Shown here: positions 48,636 to 51,312 of the stretch, in pieces | How the letters are laid out: each line of letters starts with the position of its first letter | Position numbering within the stretch: position 1 is the stretch's first letter | Assembly: GCA_017458065.1 (NCBI GenBank) | Contig: JAFTGD010000036.1 | Span: 1 to 51,312 of the forward strand | Length of the DNA: 51,312 nt | From: Oscillospiraceae bacterium | Lineage (GTDB): Bacteria; Bacillota; Clostridia; Oscillospirales; Oscillospiraceae | Direction of reading: 5' to 3' | Notes under the pieces: model-generated | Told to the model about the DNA's origin: nothing | The model's input: only the letters and a program-made list of their open reading frames with translations | The model's database searches: none | Position numbers and translations under genes: made by a program

Positions 48636-49781
48636 GTGAAAATTGACGAATTTATTCTGGAAAACTGGCTGAACCCGGCGTGTGACAGCGAGAAGAACAA
48701 GGTCTATCTCGGTGGAAGCTGCGTGCTCCCCATGACGGTGGAGGAGCTGTTTGAACTGACCGGCGAAAGCATGGAGAACTTCTTTGAAGAAGTGAAGCAC
48801 ATGAACCTGGGCTATCCGCGCTTTGAGGGCACGCCTCGCACGCGCAGAGCGCTGGCAAAGCTCTATAAGAATGTGAAACCGGAAGAAATCATTCTTTGCC
48901 ACGGCGGAACCGGCGCAAACGCAACCGTTTGCTATGCCCTTCTGGAGAGCACAGACAATGTCGTCTCCATCATGCCAAACTATCAGCAGTTCTATTCCAT
49001 TCCGCGCTCGATCGGATGCGAGCTTCGTGAGGTTGACCTGAAGATTAAAGACGGGTACCGCCTGGATCTCTCAGAAGTCAGAGACAATGTCGACCAGAAC
49101 ACCAAAGCGATTCTCTTTACGAACCCGAATAACCCCACAGGAACAGTGCTTAAGCTGGAAGAGATGGAAGAGCTGGTTGAGATCGCCAGAAGTGTCGATG
49201 CCTGGATTATCTGCGACGAGATGTACCGTGGCCTTGACGAGGAATATATGCCGTCGTTCATGGACCTTTATGAAAAGGCAATTGTCACTGCGAGTTCCTC
49301 CAAGATTTATTCCATGGCCGGAACCCGTGTCGGATGGATCATCTGCCACGATGCGGAAACCCGGAAGAAGCTGTTTAACTGGCGCTCTTACGATTCGATC
49401 TGCGGCGGCGTATTCGACGAATGGATCTTTGCGATTGCACTGGAACATGTTGACAAGATTTTTGATCGCTCCCGCAAGATCGTAAACGCGAACAAAGCCG
49501 TAATCGATAAATGGCTGGAGAATCACCCCTATCTGCATCAGTATGCCGAGTCCCACGGAACCACCTATCTGGTTCATTATGATTTGGATGTTCCGGCGGA
49601 AAAGTTCTGTGATGACCTGCTGGATCAGAAGGGCGTCCTTGTATGCCATGGCGACTGCTTCAACATTCCTTACAGCTTCCGGATTACACTTTCCCATGCG
49701 CACAATCTGGAAGAAGGCCTGCGGCTGATCGACGAGTATATTAACGAGCTTGTCGCACAGGGCAAGGCGCAGAAGCACTGA
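48636..49781 (+). CDS. PLP-dependent class I/II aminotransferase
   Basis: A 381-residue fold-type I aminotransferase starting with GTG after AGGAGG. Motifs: HGGTGANATV (cofactor phosphate loop), NPNNPTG (163-169), D194 in IICDEMY, and Schiff-base K223 in SSSKIYSMAGTRVGW. The substrate is not readable; aspartate/aromatic-type or carbon-sulfur-lyase-like relatives are possible. It is a single-gene unit with its own promoter, ends at a bidirectional terminator, and faces the PucR regulator. Confidence 0.88.
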   Translation: MKIDEFILENWLNPACDSEKNKVYLGGSCVLPMTVEELFELTGESMENFFEEVKHMNLGYPRFEGTPRTRRALAKLYKNVKPEEIILCHGGTGANATVCYALLESTDNVVSIMPNYQQFYSIPRSIGCELREVDLKIKDGYRLDLSEVRDNVDQNTKAILFTNPNNPTGTVLKLEEMEELVEIARSVDAWIICDEMYRGLDEEYMPSFMDLYEKAIVTASSSKIYSMAGTRVGWIICHDAETRKKLFNWRSYDSICGGVFDEWIFAIALEHVDKIFDRSRKIVNANKAVIDKWLENHPYLHQYAESHGTTYLVHYDLDVPAEKFCDDLLDQKGVLVCHGDCFNIPYSFRITLSHAHNLEEGLRLIDEYINELVAQGKAQKH

Positions 49782-49819
49782 CCCCCGGAGCGCAGGAGCG
49801 CAAATAAAAACAATAAATG

Positions 49820-49850
49820 GCCCGGAGCAATGAGAAAAATGCTCCGGGCT
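49820..49850. terminator. Bidirectional terminator, aminotransferase and pucR
   Basis: Perfect 10-bp stem GCCCGGAGCA/TGCTCCGGGC followed by TTGATTATTTT on the plus strand and T-rich sequence on the minus strand. Confidence 0.85.
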
Positions 49851-49896
49851 TGATTATTTTCAACAGAAGAGATGCCGTTTCCACGGATCCCGGGGA

Positions 49897-51078
49897 TCAG
49901 ATGATACGGAAATCGCTGAGCATATAGATCCTGGATGCCAGGGAAAGCTGTTCATAGTCAGACGGGAGGCGATAGTTCAGCCCTGTGATATCCGCTATCT
50001 TTGACAGACGGAAGCGCAGCGTGTTTTCGTGCTGCCCTGTTTTCTCCGCGAGGATGTGCAGATTACCGTCAAAAAGGACATAACGCAGCAGCGTATAAAG
50101 GAGATTCCCCTGATTTTTCGCATCGAATTCGATGATCGGTTCAATAATCTTCTCGGTAAATTTCTGCATCGCCTCGTCGTCCCGCAAGGGAAGCAGCACC
50201 TGATAGATCCCGATGTCCTCGTAGCGCACGTAGGGGCGGTCTGAGGGGATGTCATATTGCAGAGAGAGCTTCCGGATAACCGACGCGTAAACCGCTTCAT
50301 ACAATGCGCTTCTGAGGTCTTCAGGGAGAAAGTGTACACGGCTGACGCCTATCCTGACGTCGTCATACTTTGAGAGCAGGCTCTGAAAAATGCGCAGGAA
50401 ATCTGCGTGACCGGGGTCAAGGGCATCCTGCGTCAGGAGGAGAAAGTATCCGTTGCCGAAGCGGTACCGGACAAACACCATTTCTTTGGGGAACCATTCC
50501 GGTTTCAGCGAAATGTGCCGGCGTTCCTTGTCAAAACTGATATATGCTGCCACGTACTGACTGCGCATCAAGGTTAGAAGACGGTGCGCAATCTGCGCTC
50601 TTTCTGATGGGCTGTTCAGCCCGAAGAGAAGCTGGCTCAAATCCTTTTCTACCCGCTCGCTCTGCTCAGAGGCTTTGATAAAGTCGTTTGTGCAGATGAT
50701 AAAGTCCTCGAAAAAAGTCTTTTTTCGGTCGGCAAGCAGAATCGGAAAACCTTTCGCATCGGCATACCGCAGGACGGAATCGTGAATGGGGAGCTGAAAA
50801 ACATTTTTAATGACAAGTCCGCTGCACTCTTTCCCGATCAGGTATTTGACGACGTCATTCAGCATAAACGGGTTGTCCTTGGCAAACAGCAGGGACGAGA
50901 TCACAAGCTGATTGGGAAGAAAGTTTGCATGTGCGTACTTCCCGTTTACATCACGGTCCAGCTCATAATCCAAAATCCCGCATCCTGTTACCTGGCGGGT
51001 CAGTCCGGATTTCCCGGCAAGAAGCTGAAAATCCCGATAATACTCATAATTGAGAAGATCTGCAACGCTCACAGCCAT
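49897..51078 (-). CDS. PucR-family transcriptional regulator
   Basis: A 393-residue regulator. N-terminal PucR domain (about 1-120: VSVADLLNYEYYRDFQLLAG, then LVISSLLFAKDN), a middle GGDEF-like/CdaR segment, and a C-terminal PucR-type helix-turn-helix (NLHILAEKTGQHENTLRFRLSKI, about 345-368). PucR proteins control purine, amino-acid or amine use. The ATG at 51078 is chosen because GGAGGT lies 6 bases upstream; a reading from 51105 has no site. Its target is unclear; the convergent aminotransferase is the only catabolic neighbour seen. Confidence 0.9.
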   Translation of the reverse strand: MAVSVADLLNYEYYRDFQLLAGKSGLTRQVTGCGILDYELDRDVNGKYAHANFLPNQLVISSLLFAKDNPFMLNDVVKYLIGKECSGLVIKNVFQLPIHDSVLRYADAKGFPILLADRKKTFFEDFIICTNDFIKASEQSERVEKDLSQLLFGLNSPSERAQIAHRLLTLMRSQYVAAYISFDKERRHISLKPEWFPKEMVFVRYRFGNGYFLLLTQDALDPGHADFLRIFQSLLSKYDDVRIGVSRVHFLPEDLRSALYEAVYASVIRKLSLQYDIPSDRPYVRYEDIGIYQVLLPLRDDEAMQKFTEKIIEPIIEFDAKNQGNLLYTLLRYVLFDGNLHILAEKTGQHENTLRFRLSKIADITGLNYRLPSDYEQLSLASRIYMLSDFRII

Positions 51079-51250
51079 AAGGGTACCTCCGGAGAATCTG
51101 ACCATTTCTCAGTGTTCTTACCTGTTATTTTACACGGGTACTGTACAAATTGCAAGGATTCATTGTAAAATTTGGCTCTTCTGCACTGATGGTGGGTAAC
51201 ATAGCCCCGAACATTGTGCAGAGAATATAGGTTATATTGGGGTTCTCGCT

Positions 51251-51311
51251 CTTGGGAGCCCCCTTCCCAAGAAGGTGGCCCCCGGCGCTTGGCCATCCCC
51301 GCTGCCAAGCG
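51251..51311. other. Two adjacent hairpins at the window edge
   Basis: CTTGGGA/TCCCAAG (51251-51257 with 51265-51271) and CGCTTGGC/GCCAAGCG (51286-51293 with 51304-51311) lie in a C-rich tract with repeated CTTGG/CCAAG words. No coding gene with a ribosome binding site is seen in 51079-51312. Possibly the edge of a repeat or an RNA leader continuing outside. Confidence 0.35.
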
Positions 51312-51312
51312 G

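Noticed and set aside
51069-51308. Short minus-strand frame at the right edge
   Set aside because: Overlaps the pucR start and promoter region, lacks a ribosome binding site, and its sequence is low in protein-like character.
1-51312. CRISPR array, tRNA, rRNA or prophage genes
   Set aside because: No regularly spaced repeats, cloverleaf-like tRNA ends, rRNA segments, integrase or phage structural genes were seen on either strand.

Overview
The window looks like chromosome of an anaerobic, fermentative Firmicute (Clostridia, perhaps an Oscillospirales-type gut commensal). The basis is AGGAGG-type ribosome binding sites, TTG and GTG starts, sigma-A-like promoters, an O2-sensitive glycyl-radical enzyme with its activase, stacked CUT2-type ABC importers, LytS/YesN-type sensing and a GPH sugar symporter. 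The taxonomic call is inference; no rRNA or tRNA gene was recognised.

Layout. (1) 1-12.5 kb: a plant-glycoside catabolic island on the minus strand (GPH transporter, SGNH esterase, GH2, GH78 rhamnosidase, TIM-barrel isomerase/epimerase, GH43-like enzyme, start of a Gfo/Idh/MocA oxidoreductase) with a divergent TetR regulator. It is decaying: an IS200-type element splits the transporter, the TetR gene is frameshifted, and the oxidoreductase stops after 17 codons. A degenerate IS1182 transposase lies next to it. The island sits between two direct copies (about 255 bp) of the 3' end of a 5'-nucleotidase gene. (2) 12.6-24.3 kb: a nucleoside block. It holds a secreted 5'-nucleotidase, the YjjI/YjjW glycyl-radical system with two small unrecognised proteins, a BMP-type nucleoside ABC importer, DeoD phosphorylase and a ROK regulator. 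(3) 24.6-34.8 kb: a ChvE/MmsAB monosaccharide importer, xylulokinase-like kinase, two small proteins, and a YesN-LytS-sugar-binding-lipoprotein sensor resembling XylFII-LytS-YesN. (4) 35-39.2 kb: MglBAC galactose importer plus a small helical protein. (5) 39.3-48.2 kb: an Lsr-like operon with SorC/LsrR-type regulator, DhaL, DhaK, VOC protein, LsrF and a CUT2 importer. The AI-2 kinase LsrK and isomerase LsrG are absent; DhaKL and the VOC protein occupy those roles by position. (6) 48.6-51.3 kb: a PLP aminotransferase convergent with a PucR regulator.

Main theme: import of sugars, nucleosides and perhaps AI-2-like dihydroxyketones, with local sensors. The most interesting candidate systems are the DhaKL/VOC/LsrF operon and the YjjI operon with its two small proteins. 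All four ABC operons that contain a transporter binding protein carry a strong hairpin just after that gene, a shared way to make more binding protein than membrane complex.
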